Origin: Ramazzottius varieornatus
Taxonomy: Eukaryota > Tardigrada > Eutardigrada > Parachela > Ramazzottiidae
Direction: 5' to 3'
NCBI GenBank assembly: GCA_001949185.1
Contig: BDGG01000004.1
Span: forward strand, 2,164,278-2,228,277
DNA: 64,000 bases
Within the stretch, counting starts at the first letter, position 1. Each line of letters opens with the position of its first letter. The notes under the pieces were generated by a model. That model saw nothing but the letters and a program-made list of their open reading frames with translations. It was not told the origin of the DNA and did not search any database. This document shows positions 35,972 to 47,427 of the stretch, one piece after another. The translations under genes were made by a program, and so were the position numbers.

Positions 35972-36764
35972 TTACTTTACAATCTTACTTAGCTGTGTTT
36001 GCACTCTTTTCGTGACACCGGAAAGGGCTCTGATGTTGGTGTCGGCGCACTGAATAACACATTCTTCGTAATGGGCAGTCACCTTCTTTGAAAGAGATTT
36101 ATCCGTTACTTTATCCTTCATTTCGTCCTAAGAACACAGAGGGCGCTTCCACCAAGCGAAAGCTAGAGGGGAACCAATGTGGCTTATTGAACTCAGAGTC
36201 TCAAACAACTTACCTGGCAGCTCATAATACATCTTTCGATCCGTCCCTGTAATGCCCATTAAGCTATAAAAATCTGGCGTTATAACTTTTATCTCATATA
36301 CGCAGCGGGAAACTGCTGGACCATATCCATTTTCCACATTCAGTCAGTTAACCCAAGTCGGTTCTCCGGAAGTGCTCCTCGTGGCCGAGAACGTCTCGGA
36401 TACACGACGATCATACGGTACATACCTGGAAATCATTAAGCTCGTGCCCGAGCACATCCTGCGCTTTTGCAACTGTTTCCATACAACTGCCAATGCAGCG
36501 TTGACGATCCTCCATTGTTTTCTTGGTGTCATCACAGCAGCTAGCACAACATTTGAACGATTGAGCCTGAAAAGACAGCACTTTGGGTTATGATAGAATT
36601 CAGCTCAGGTAACAACACGGAAACGGAAGCGATCAATTTGCCGGTTAGCCCAGTTATAATACGGGAAGGTGGGTACTTACCTGAAGATTTCTCAGATGAG
36701 AAGTGTCGATCTCGTTCAACATGCCATTTACGGCATCTTCCACCTTCTTCTGTGCGGCCTCCAT
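35972..36764 (-). CDS. FAM136A: FAM136A-like mitochondrial CX3C protein
   Basis: FAM136A is a small conserved protein of the mitochondrial intermembrane space with twin CX3C cysteine motifs. Four exons join in frame: about 36681-36764 (MEAAQKKVEDAVNGMLNEID), about 36427-36564 (SFKCCASCCDDTKKTMEDRQ, then RCIGSCMETVAKAQDV), about 36217-36249 (GRIERCIMSCQ, an exon of only about 33 bp) and 35972-about 36135 (DEMKDKVTDKSLSKKVTAHY, then EECVIQCADTN). The CxxxC pairs CCASC, CIGSC, CIMSC and CVIQC keep the order of human FAM136A. The length of about 137 residues matches the family. The micro-exon is easy to miss: in another frame it reads through an unrelated open stretch. Confidence 0.9.
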
Positions 36765-38613
36765 CGATGCTTTAAACCTTCCGTAAAAGACAGTTGACGA
36801 GCCAGATTCGGCGATTTAACAGCACATGACCACACACAAGTCTGAGACATTCAAAATGAGGAGGACTGCTACTTATCACCACAGTCACGACTTAATCAAA
36901 GAGTGGACATCCCATTCTATCTTCGGAAATCTCTACAGGGGAATGAAGCTTACCCGGGGAGCGCGCGGCGGAGTTAAGTCAACCAGTTACAAAGGAAGAT
37001 CACGGTATGGTCGGGAGATGTTGCCACTTGTCAGTCCTCTGGATTCAGCGCGATGGTCAGCAGCCGGACTGCAGCCCAACGTAAAGTCGCCGCTTCACAG
37101 TCTGCGCTGCTGCTCCAACGCGGTCGTATCCCACTTCAGGACCTTCAGGTCACCGACGCCGATAATGAATACACTTGATTACTGCCAAAGTTCAGGAAGG
37201 GGATAATCCTACAATAGCAATTTGCAAGGATGTAAAATCAATTAATGCAATGCGCAACCAGAGGTGGACGGGTGGATCTACTCAGCCTATATACATATAA
37301 CGGGACTGTCACTTACGACCCGACAAGAATTGGTGCAACAGGAAAATTTCGTCCCCAGTGCGCAAATCCTACTTTTTGAACAAGAGGCCCGGTATTCGAA
37401 TGACATTCGGAACGACATTTTTAATATGAAAAACATTGATTGACTGATTGCCGTTTGCAAGTTGGGCCGCACTTGATGTTGCGAAGCCGTTCTGTGTTTT
37501 GGATAATTCACTGAGTAGATCACCCGTCCATCCCTGTGGGCAACTCCTAAATGGGGAAAACGGTGGATGTGGTTGATTGTCCCAATGTATTGATTGCGCG
37601 TCTGTCCACATACGATGAGATCATGAGACGGATGAGTCGATGACAGGGATGAGCAGTTTTGGAACGGCGTAGCGTTTTTGGACCAGTTTTCCGCTTCGCT
37701 ACGCTATATAACGAAACTACAGCGGAACTGGACCACTCAAAATTATCCTGGACGAAGCGATGACGATCCATAGCGGAAATAGCGGAACTCGAGCTAAAAC
37801 TGGTGACAATGCTAGGTTCCCTATGGGTATTCATCAAGTGAAGGTCGACTTTAGCAAACTTCTTCAAGATTATTTGATTTTGTTTCGAGCTTGAAGTCAG
37901 TACTTCATTATCTTACTAATCAGTTTCGATTATGAAAACGGCCGAAAATCGATGCTTTTTCTTGCACAAAGGTAGTTTACTATAGCGGTAGCCAAGCGGA
38001 TAGCGGACCCTTGTATCTCATAGCGGGTCATAGCGAAGCGCTGTTGCCTCATGGAAGCGGTGGCGAAGCGGACAGAATCAAACCCTATAACTGCTCAACC
38101 CTGGTCGATGAGGGACGATGACATACCGGAGTACATACGTACTTGGTAGACTACCTCACAGCGGTCAGAGTACGTCACAACGATCCAGTCATCACATTTC
38201 CAACTTTTGGTTCTTCATCCGTGCATTGCCAGTTCCTCACAGTTTCTCCCAGCTTTTCGTCAAGAAACCACCCTAAAAACTGTTCTCTTTGTTCGTTGTT
38301 CAATTATATCGAAAATAACTACGCGAGTCCTGTCCGGCGTGCAGTGAAAGGCCTCGCGGCGCCGTAGGTTTACTTCTCGAACGACGAATCGAAGCTGTTC
38401 ATAAAACAGTCAGAAGAACATCGCCATCGTTAACGCTTCCCACCCAGTATTCGACGAGAACAACAGTAGCTACAGAACCGCCTTGATTGAGACTGGCTCA
38501 CGAATCAAAGTTACTCCGTTAGTTATCGGAGCGAACATGAAAGATTTACAGCGTACGAAAACTAAGAAAATAAAAACAGCATTCCTGAGAATTCCGCTTC
38601 GATCCGTGGCCTG
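36765..38613. other. Interval with AGCGGA-rich low-complexity sequence
   Basis: No gene I recognise. Open stretches near 36826-37206 (plus) and 37287-37867 (minus) lack homology. Between 37655 and 38070 the hexamer AGCGGA/ATAGCGG and its complement recur many times (for example CATAGCGGAAATAGCGGAAC at about 37771), giving a low-complexity, repeat-like patch. It shares the AGCGGAA word with sequences flanking the MULE locus, but no longer homology is clear. Confidence 0.4.
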
Positions 38614-39819
38614 CTATGTTTTGGTGGCTTTGATCAATGTATCCCGAATTTCCACGGAATAGTTATGCAGCTGAGAAATATCTGTGTAAAGAACCAGATG
38701 AATGTTAGCTAACACCATCCAATAACAAAACAGGAAATGCAGGTAAAAAGAGACATACTTATTTCTGAAGTCACGATATTCTTTTTGCACTCCTCGTAAC
38801 ACGAAAGTAGAATTTCTGAACATTTTTCTCCTAATTCAATCGCACTGAGTAGCCGCTGCTCCGCCTCGTCGAAGGAAAAATCGACGAAAAGATTAGCCTG
38901 CAAGAAAAGAAGCTAAGTTCCCATTTCCTCCAGCTTCGGATATGATGAATTTTGCGGTAACTACGTTCTGTTGGGTAAAAAAGCTCGATTCATGGAAGAG
39001 ATAATTATTTATACGTGAAGAAGTACTCTGTACGAGTAACTACTGAGAGATCAAGAAAACCATAAAGCTCCTTACCCCAATATCCATTATTACCCGTCCT
39101 TCAGGAACTAAAGTCGCTTTTGCTTGCATCTGATGACCGATCACGTAGCGTACGGTAGCAGATTCCTTTTATAATCCAAACCAATCATAAAATTCAAGAC
39201 AGACATCCCACATGAATCGAACAGTGGCCAGCTCCGCACTCCAGTCTCTAAATACTGTTCAGTTTTCACAAACCTGCGTCCGCAGCTCATTTATGGTCCG
39301 CAGCATTTTAGTCCAGTGATCGATCAGCGATCTTATCCTACAAAACCAGATGATACTTTGGACGACCAAATGTGCGATAATAAAATTTGTGCCTCGCGAG
39401 TCGCATATTCGATCTTAAGAACAGCTCACCTTGATCTTTTGAGCTGAACGTTGCCCTCGACATCTTTCCACGCTGTCACAACGATTTGCTGGGCAGACGC
39501 GACAGAGTTCAGAGCATCAGCAGTCACAACTTTCTCCACCATATCTTCCCTATTCTACGCCAGAGCAGAACGTGGCTACATGAACAACGGCCAAGAAGAT
39601 ACACCACGTTTTGAATTATATATGCACACATACCAGAGGAGTCGCTTTCCGTATTCCTGATGCGCTGCAAACCTTCGCGATCTCATCCACCTCTCCCTGG
39701 ATGGACGGTAAAAGAGCCAGTCCAACATTCATCTTCGGCGACGGTGATTCAAAAGACGCTGAGATGTTGAAACGAGAGAAACCACTACGATTGAAACGAC
39801 TGGGTAAGTAGCCGATCAA
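38614..39819 (-). CDS. Prefoldin alpha-like (UXT-type) small coiled-coil protein
   Basis: Prefoldin alpha-type proteins form coiled-coil hairpins joined by a beta hairpin. Exons (minus): about 39620-39819, about 39430-39543, about 39277-39338, about 39077-39168, about 38760-38898 and 38614-about 38690; the phases agree. The region RTINELRTQESATVRYVIGH, then QMQAKATLVPEGRVIMDIGA and NLFVDFSFDEAEQRLLSAIE, fits the prefoldin pattern of a helix, then V-G-----DIG-G-FVE-----A, then a second helix (CSEILLSCYEECKKNI to EIRDTLIKATKT). UXT is the closest family member I can name; orthology is not proven. The start is uncertain: ATG 39819, 39732 (MNVGLALLPSIQGEVDEIAK) or 39542 (MVEKVVTADALNSV). It is divergent from TRAPPC10. 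Confidence 0.6.
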
Positions 39820-40278
39820 ATAGCCGGCAGAAATTCACTTCAGAACTAAGAAGTTCTAAGCCGAAGGCGGGTCTTCTGTTTGATGCGCATAGATGATTGG
39901 CGGTCTGCTGAGTTAAACGCAAACTCTGTACTGAAGTTGTCGATTTAGAAATCGTTATTGATTGAATGTTTTCATTTTTTTGGTTCTGTTGATTAACCGT
40001 AATTAAGACTGCTTAACAAGAGTTAGTTCTTAGGATGTCTCTGCAATCTGGGAGGAACTTGTGAAAAGTGTTGCTTGCACTTTGCAGGTCGGGAACAGGG
40101 ATTGCATCATGTATGAATCGGACTTGTCGGAAGAAAGGATTATTTTTGGAGATTCACCAGCTGCACCAGCAAAATCTTCGCAAAACAGCTCTGTGATCAC
40201 TGGTACAGACCCCGCATTACCCTTTCATCTACCGGTACTTACACTGTTCATATCTTCTTACAAACCGTGCTGATTGTC
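39820..40278. promoter_or_regulatory. Divergent region prefoldin-like / TRAPPC10
   Basis: About 0.46 kb lies between opposite start codons. A stretch from ATG 40109 (MYESDLSEERIIFGDSPAAP) to a GT donor near 40232 could be an upstream TRAPPC10 exon. Its phase does not fit the acceptor before 40279, so I left it out. Both promoters must otherwise be here. Confidence 0.35.
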
Positions 40279-43200
40279 ATGTTAGTGTCCGGAAGTGGGG
40301 ATGGACTCACCGCGGTTCAAGAACCTTTGGTTCGCGACATTGCTGCTCAGCCGTTCACTTGGATAAGGTACATCCCACCTGGTTCAATCCACATGAACCT
40401 GCGCAACAGCTGTTGGATTTTCACAGGGATTCCGGTCCCGAAAAGCGAATACACTGCCGCGTACAGTTCCAGAGACTCCATGGATCTCTGTCTGCAGCTA
40501 GCTCGACGCATGGCCTCGGGACACAACCGATCGACCCCGTACTGCATTCTTATTGGGTTGACAGTTCGGTACGTCATTGCATTCGCGTGGTGTCTATAAA
40601 ACTTCTCCATGTTCATTCTGCGTTATAGAGTATGGAGGCATTTCGCTATTCCACGAAGTCGCAGCTAGCCGCATGGATGGAGGAACTCAATACGCTACAA
40701 ATATCCAACTGGATCATTGTGGTCCTTGTAAGTCCGGACCAGAAACCCCTACGCTCCAGGGTCGCGCCACGCCTTGACGTCTACGAGAAGATAAAGAGCG
40801 AGTTCTGCAGCAAACCCGGAGATCATGGGCGGTAAACGCGCACGTAATCTTGCATGTCGTAGCTAAGCTGCCGTTGTCAGAGATGGACCGTTAACTGCAT
40901 ATCATATTATAGGTGCGTCTTCCTCATGGATCCCCGGAGTGGAATGGGAGACGCTGACGCCTGGCATAACTGTGTGACGCAATTTCGCCAGCTTATTTTT
41001 GAGTCGTATGAAGCGAAGCTTCGCGTACTAGAAGAACGTTCTCGGATACTGCGAGATGGCAGAAATTCGCCGGGGTGGCGCTTTAGTGACTATTTTGACC
41101 TCCAGATAGCTTTGGTCAAATGCTATGAGAGACTAGGGTTCAAGGAGGAAGCATTACTCCGTCTGGACGAAACTTCTTCCGTGATTTCGATACTCGTAAG
41201 CGAAGGTAGGTAGATCTCCAAGACACGTAAGCGTTTCAGTATTGACGTTTATTGTGTGTAGGTTCTCTGGATCATTACGCCCTGATTCTTACACATGACT
41301 GGATGGGTGTAAACTTAGCCAGAAGGCTAAAAGGGCATCGAGAGCTTCTAGAGTCGAAGCTCGAAGTTGATTTTATGTCCCTACTGGATGTTCGGACCTT
41401 TCTGTTTGTCTGCCAGTATGAGCTCCTGAGAGAACTTGGGCGTGAAGTGGAAATCATCGACCGCTCCGTTTCCTTTATACAAGATGTAAACCTGGACACG
41501 AGGACCCTGAAGGTTTGAGTGAAACAAGCATGTATTGAGTTTCCCATTGATGATGGTACATCCCTCTCTTCTAGGTTTCCATGATGCCAGGCGCCATACT
41601 TTGCTGGAACCTTCTGACGTGCAACGAAATTCGACAAATGTGCCAGGGCGGCGGTGACGGGATCAGCTTCCCTAATCTGCAAAGTTTGGCTACGCTGTTG
41701 GATCTGGAAAGAAACATGGTAACATTTTGCTCTACATAGGTGAAATCCGATTCCAGTTCGTGGCATTCTTCTTTTTTGTTTTCAGCTTGAGCAAACAGGT
41801 AGGTTATGTGGACTGATGCCCGGACAAGCCAGCACTCCCGAGCATCGGGTCTTGCTCGACGAACTAACTAAGGCCATAGAATCTTCGGTGGTATCTACTG
41901 CGATCCTTCGCCTTTTCGAGACACTGTCATCCACGGAGAAATTCATGAAGGCGTATCTCGAGCTCTCGGAAATGACCATGGGGACTTTCAAACATGTTGG
42001 GCGCATTCGAACGGTGAAGCTACTTGGCGTAGACCTGGCAAGATTATATATGTATGGTAGAATTCTGCTGTTTCTCATCTACTCTTCATACTACGGTTTG
42101 CTTTTTCGATTTTTTCAGGAAACTTGCCCTGTACGAAAAGGCGATGGCATTCCTGCTCGATGCGCTTAAGTTTCTTAGGTCAGAACGTTGGTTGGTATGT
42201 ATTATTTTGCTCAGCGAGATCAATCGTAGTGTTGGCTATAATGCGTGCGACAAGTGTTCCCTCTTACGAGAGCTCGGCTGTGACTGTTCTGGATCCCGGG
42301 ACGTTTTCATCAGAATATCTAAATCAGCTTTTCTGCAGGTGGCTTGCGGCGATGTCGTAGAGCTGTATCTGCAGTGCGCCGAAGCCAGCTCACACTGGGA
42401 TTGCGTGCTTCGAGGATCTATGGTGATTGTGTCTTGCCTAGATGTGGACCTGAAGAGACGTCGGAAACACCTGTTGACGATACAGGACCTCGCAGAACGA
42501 CCATCTCATATACCGGCACTCGGCTCGACCATGCCCATAGCGTGGCCAGATGCTTTTGTTATCACGATGGCAGGCGGTCTTCCGGAACAAGTCATCGTAC
42601 AACAGCCATTTGACGTGGTGGTTGAAGTCGACTGCCACTTACCGTCGGCCATGACTTTGAAAGAGATTCGTCTTGTAGTAGAAGCTGCCAGTTCGGTGGT
42701 CCATGTAGGGTCGCGGTCCCCAGTTCCAGCTGAAGACAACGTCCTGTTTGGTCCGAACAAGCACGGTGTCAAGGAGAAGCATCTGTTATGCAGTTCGACG
42801 CTAGAACACGAGGTCGATAACAACCCAAATAGCCTGAAGCAGTTTCCGGGAGTGAAGTGCGTGTTTCCCAAACCACAGTTGAGAGATCTTAGTGGGGAAG
42901 ACTGTGATGATAAAGACAAGCTGAGTGCCGTGAGCTCAAACGCGAAGCTGGAACCCGGAAGACAGCTGCTGACATTCCCTCTGCAGGTAAGCTCCCCTAT
43001 TTCATGGGATTAAGAAGTCAAAATATGTGGACAATCAAATGCTGAAAACTGAGTCTGATAAACCCAGCTGAGCATCAGCCCGCTTTTGCATTTGCAGCTG
43101 CAGGAAGTGGGGGAATATTATGTTAGGCATGTGTGCTTTCGCCTTTCGGAGACTGTCACGTTTGTTTCTTCCGTCGAAACCGAACCCAAAATCCACGTGT

Positions 43201-44852
43201 TTCCAGATGTAACATCATGTCAATTCGAACCCGCCAAGGGCCCTCAGACAAGTAAGGAGAGAAGACTCATGGTATTAATAGCGCAATATTGTTGGACCAA
43301 CCGTCAGACGTTAGAAGAGGCTATGTATTCGTTGTCTGAGGGTATTATTTCGTTATTTCTCTCTTTCTGCTCTGTAGATCTCTGGACAAATGTACAACAT
43401 CCATTTCACGTGAGACTGGAAGGAATGCCCGTTAGCATGGAGAACGTCACAATTACCATCCAGTCGACGGATCCGAGTTTCCTGAAGGTTGGTCTCTAAG
43501 TCTGGATATCTTCACCGGCATTTCCAGCTTGATGTTTTGTCTACAGGTTTTCCAAGGGGAACAACGAGCAGGGTCTGAAAGTCTCTCCCTTTATGTCAAG
43601 AACGCTCGAAAGCAGGAGTTCAGAATACTATGCAGTGCTCTGCGTCCAGTCTACGATGCCGAGGTACGAGCTGGTTGAATGCAGTTGAATGGTTTCGGCT
43701 TTTCTCATAATCATGTGTGGTTTTGCCTTACAGCTAACAGTGCATCTTCCATGGAAAAGCGAACCGCAAAGGTTTCACTTCAAGTTTAAAGCGCCAGTGG
43801 AAATTGCCTTTAATGTTCGCACCTGCATATCGCCATCGCCAATGACTTTCGTCTCGTCGACCATGAGGAACTTGCGGGGCTTCGCGGTGTCTATAACAAA
43901 CGCTAGACTGAATTACGGAGATCAGCTCGCCGAGGTTCTAGTGAAGGAACACGCTGAACTTACTGTAAGTACTAACGTTCAACTTCCACTTTGCATCTGT
44001 CGATCATTTAAGATAAAATAGAGAATTCCTTCAAAGATTATTCCACCTTTCGCCACAACTACCGTACTTTGGAAGTTCATCGAAGAACCAAGCGAACCTG
44101 CTGAGATGGTATTCCGGTGTGCATATAATTTGTATAAAGAGTCTGACTCGAACGCCGAAGCTGAGCCATCTCACGAACTTGAAACTGGTTTTCAACCCGG
44201 AAAGTTCGGCCAGGTTTGTCATTTAGTTCCATAGCTCTGTGTCGCAGCTGTTGCATCTTTCGAAACCTCACTGTTATTGTGTTTTGTAGATGAGAGTCAG
44301 TATCGGTTTCAAGGCCAACTACCAGGAACCCCTGACGGTAGGAGACGACGTTAATCTGGTGTACTCAGTCCAAGCGCACAAGTTTCCAGACGGACTCACC
44401 CTGTTCTATCAAATTCACCACGACGTCAGTTACTGGCACAGCAACGAGAGCACAAGCGGTAAAATGTTATCTCCGTTGAAAAATCAGATCCTTACTGTGT
44501 TCTAACGCGTTTTACGTACAGGAAGCTTGAATTTTCCTCAAGGACCGCAGACGGAAATCGAAACTTCGGTAATCGCATTGAAAAGTGGCAGTACAGCGCT
44601 GCCATGTTTGCGGCTGTTTTATCTTCAAGACGAAGGTTTGCTTTCGTCGTTGTTTCCTTCTCCGGCAGGATACGGAACTAAAACTTCAAACGCTTTATAC
44701 TTTCAGAAATATGTCCACTCGACTTTTTCCATGTGTACAACGAGAGTGCCTATCAGATGACTACCATTAAGAATAAAGAGCTATCGGAAAAGGACGGAAA
44801 AGTAGTGGACCAAGACGTCGATGTAAAAGACATTCCGCACGCTACAGCATGA
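40279..44852 (+). CDS. TRAPPC10: TRAPPC10, TRAPP II tethering complex subunit
   Basis: TRAPPC10 (yeast Trs130) is a specific subunit of TRAPP II, a Rab GEF/tether at the trans-Golgi. From ATG 40279 (MLVSGSGDGLTAVQEPLVRD, then IAAQPFTWIR), a 59-bp intron leads to DSGPEKRIHCRVQFQ and DPVLHSYWVDS. These match human SVYPTLSQQLPREPMEWRR, YGRAPKMIHLESNF and PFLHIYWTE. Next come MEELNTLQISNWIIVVLVSP, CVFLMDPRSG and SRILRDGRNSPGWRFSDYFD, then a long chain of short-intron exons to KICPLDFFHVYNESAYQMTT and the stop at 44850-44852. The mid exon (42110-42990) holds PSHIPALGSTMPIAWPDAFV, where the family has LPMHSF. The C-terminal half is beta-sandwich-like, as in Trs130. Total size is roughly 1150-1200 residues, near the family norm. 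Exact exon borders are approximate, and one short upstream exon could be missing. Confidence 0.9.
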
Positions 44853-45052
44853 AAATACGGCAGCTCAAACTTGCGGAACCCCGTGCTAAACTATCTTGTA
44901 CAAAAAACTGTGATATTTTTTGCGGTTTTGTCTTTTTCTGTACGAACTTGAACCGCTTTTCTGAAGATTTTATGGTTTGACTAATGTGTAAATACAATTT
45001 TTACTGTAAATAATTCTTCGTAGATTGAACTCTAAATGTAAACCATCGCCGT
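44853..45052. other. Convergent 3' region TRAPPC10 / coiled-coil gene
   Basis: Only 200 bp between the stop codons of two converging genes. It is T/A-rich (GTGATATTTTTTGCGG, TTTTACTGTAAATAATTC) and must contain both 3' UTRs and poly(A) sites, possibly overlapping. No canonical AATAAA is obvious on the plus strand. Confidence 0.4.
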
Positions 45053-46543
45053 TCAATATGCGCGTCGAACTTGGTTGCCTTTCAGACGTTGCATCAAGTC
45101 GTCGATTTCGTCCAGTTCCGATCGGGGCATATTACGTATCGGTGAGATGCGTGAGGTCTGAAGGTTGTTGTGCGAAGAAGAGTACTGCGGAAGCGACGAA
45201 GTGCTTTGGTGATGACTGACGGGAGCTCGGAAGGCGGAACTGATGAACGAACCCGACATCGAGGGACCTTGTCCATTCTGACGTGAAGCCGACTGTGGCA
45301 CGTACGAGCTAGGGATTCGCGAAGAAGAAGACATCTGAACCGATGTGTTCGGTCCGTGAAACATCTCTTTCGACTGCTGTTGCGGACTGTTGTACGAGGA
45401 GGACAGATTACTGGTAGACGCAGCCAAGTTCGGATAGTTTGGCGTGAACTGCATATTTCTGGTACTACCAAAAGGGTTCGCCGAAAGTGTTTCACGGTTG
45501 TTTTGATTGAGTGGAGGAGGAATGTGGCTACCGTTGTATGGGTGAGGGCGAAATTTGAGACCGGACGAGAGCTGGCCGTTATTCTGAGAGTGGTCTCCGA
45601 AGTCTTGGTAGCGGTTAGTGTACGCTTCCTCTTTGTGGTTGTGGCTGGGTGCGTATTGCGGATGAAATGACAGTGGTTTGCTATGCGGCTTCTGGGCGCT
45701 TGCTTGGTATGGTTCAGGTTTACGGGAAACCGAACCAGGAGGTCGAAGTTTGCTACGTTGTTGGGCTGAAGGCGGAGGAGTAACGATGGCGGAAAGAGAG
45801 GACGGCAGCAGGGAAGTGTTGACGGAGACTTCGGGCAGGAAAGAAACTATCAAAGAAACCAAGCAGAGGATTGCTGGACTAGTGCACGCTGCGCAGCTAG
45901 GTGAATTACTTCATGAGAAGAACACTGCTTACCTTTTGAGCTATCAGGGTTGTCCGATCCAGCAACCGGTAGCGTGTTAGTACCAATGCCGAATTTACTC
46001 GCCAACAAATTCTTCAGTGAAGGAATTTTCTGCTCGAATAGGATAACTTCGTAGTCTGTTGCTTCCGCTTTATCATAAAGGCTCTGCACCTCATTTTCCA
46101 GCCCAACCAGCCTGCCCCGTATCATCTGAATGGAATTCTGCAACAAGACAATTAACCCTCTAATGCTCGTACCTGGAAATCTTCCTAATAATCTTACCAT
46201 TTACCACAGTGATTGCGACGTCAGCTTCCGCTGCAGAACCGACGGGACGGACGGTATTCTGCTGGCAAACACTGTGCATTTACTTTTGATGTTTGGAAGA
46301 GTTTGTTCTTACCTGGTCAATTTCTATGCGTTGCTCCACTTGTCGAACGGCAATGATCTGACGCTTGGGTAGCTCGTTCTTCCGTTTGGCGTCCCATATT
46401 TGATCATCTGTGGGCAGTCTGGACGTAACCATATCGGAAAACTCTTTGATCGAGGTGCATAGCTCGCGGACAGGTTCAAGGACAGAGGAGGCAGTTCGCT
46501 GAATTACATCCAGAGGCTTCTTTGTGTCCATATCATTCGCCAT
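45053..46543 (-). CDS. Unrecognised coiled-coil protein with Ser/Gln/Asn/Pro-rich tail
   Basis: I do not recognise this family. Three exons join in phase: about 46314-46543 (MANDMDTKKPLDVIQRTASS, VLEPVRELCTSIKEFSDMV, PKRQIIAVRQVEQRIEIDQ), about 45947-46139 (NSIQMIRGRLVGLENEVQSL, YDKAEATDYEVILFEQKIPS, LKNLLASKFG) and 45053-about 45890. The first two are helical with heptad-like spacing. The last encodes about 270 residues rich in Ser, Asn, Gln and Pro (for example SSSYNSPQQQSKEM), then ends DEIDDLMQRLKGNQVRRAY, an amphipathic acidic/basic end. An N-terminal coiled coil plus a disordered tail suggests an adaptor or scaffold; that is inference. The ATG context (TTCACGATGG) is good. It lies in the same orientation as nucleobindin, about 0.9 kb away. 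Confidence 0.65.
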
Positions 46544-47427
46544 CGTGAAATCCGGTGGTGGACTGGTGGTGCCGCCGGAGAACGCAATGACCAGCAGCAA
46601 GCCTGGACTGCACAACACTGTGGAAGGAAACGAATGAGCTCCAGAACGTCCGAAAAGTACAGTGTAAGTTTCCGAACGAAGCCTGCCGTATTAAACTAGA
46701 ATTAACCGATGTCGATGCTCAATGAAATGGCGCCAAAAATACCCTGTTATTGTTAAACATACCAGTCGTTACGCTATATGCATCCGTACACGTTTGATAT
46801 TGATCGCTGTCTTACCTGGGAGCAAGTTCAGCTGTTCAATCCTCGAAGCTTCCTCCTGGAAGACTGGTGGAAGATCTTCTTCGATTCGATCTTCGAGTTA
46901 GAACTTAGGAAGAAAGTCGTGATGTTACTCGTAAACAAAGAGCTTGTCACTTGAACTCACTTGTCACCTAGGGTGACTCATCAAGGGCGGAAGGGCAGGG
47001 CTGACCGGTCCGGGTTGTGTCCCTGGTCAACATTTTAACCCAAGCCAAGCTGATCATTTTTTGCGGTTGACCAGTGCCCAGACTGCGTCGTCAAAACCAC
47101 GTGAAGATTCCTTCCGCGCTTTCATTCATTCTATCCCTGTGTTTGCACCACATAACGTTGTTCTTAGCGAGAAACGTGTCCTGTGAATAGTACCATCCTG
47201 CTCAACAAACGCAAACACAGGCCGAAGCTACAGGAAGCAACAACAGGAAACGCGGGGAAAAAGCATAGCCGTTCCGAGAAAAAACAACACACAAAACGTC
47301 TGTAAAACAACGATAAAACTTTAAAGGGCTTTCTCTAACGGTCGACCAGTAAAAACATGTGTCAGAGTCTAGAGATAGACAAGCAAGAAAGACAATACAC
47401 AGTAGTTGGAAACGGCATAACCATGCA
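46544..47427. other. Interval between nucleobindin 3' end and coiled-coil gene
   Basis: About 0.9 kb with no supported exon. It holds the nucleobindin 3' UTR (right side, 47200-47427) and the promoter of the coiled-coil gene (left side). No repeat or RNA gene recognised. Confidence 0.35.

Noticed and set aside
36826-37206. Plus-strand 126-codon frame
   Set aside because: Arg/Ser/His-rich with no homology, no codon bias like its neighbours, and no exon partners.
40061-40273. A TRAPPC10 first exon starting near 40061/40109
   Set aside because: The donor after HLP and the acceptor before TGTCCGGAAG are out of phase with the conserved GDGLTAVQEPLV frame. ATG 40279 is in frame without it.
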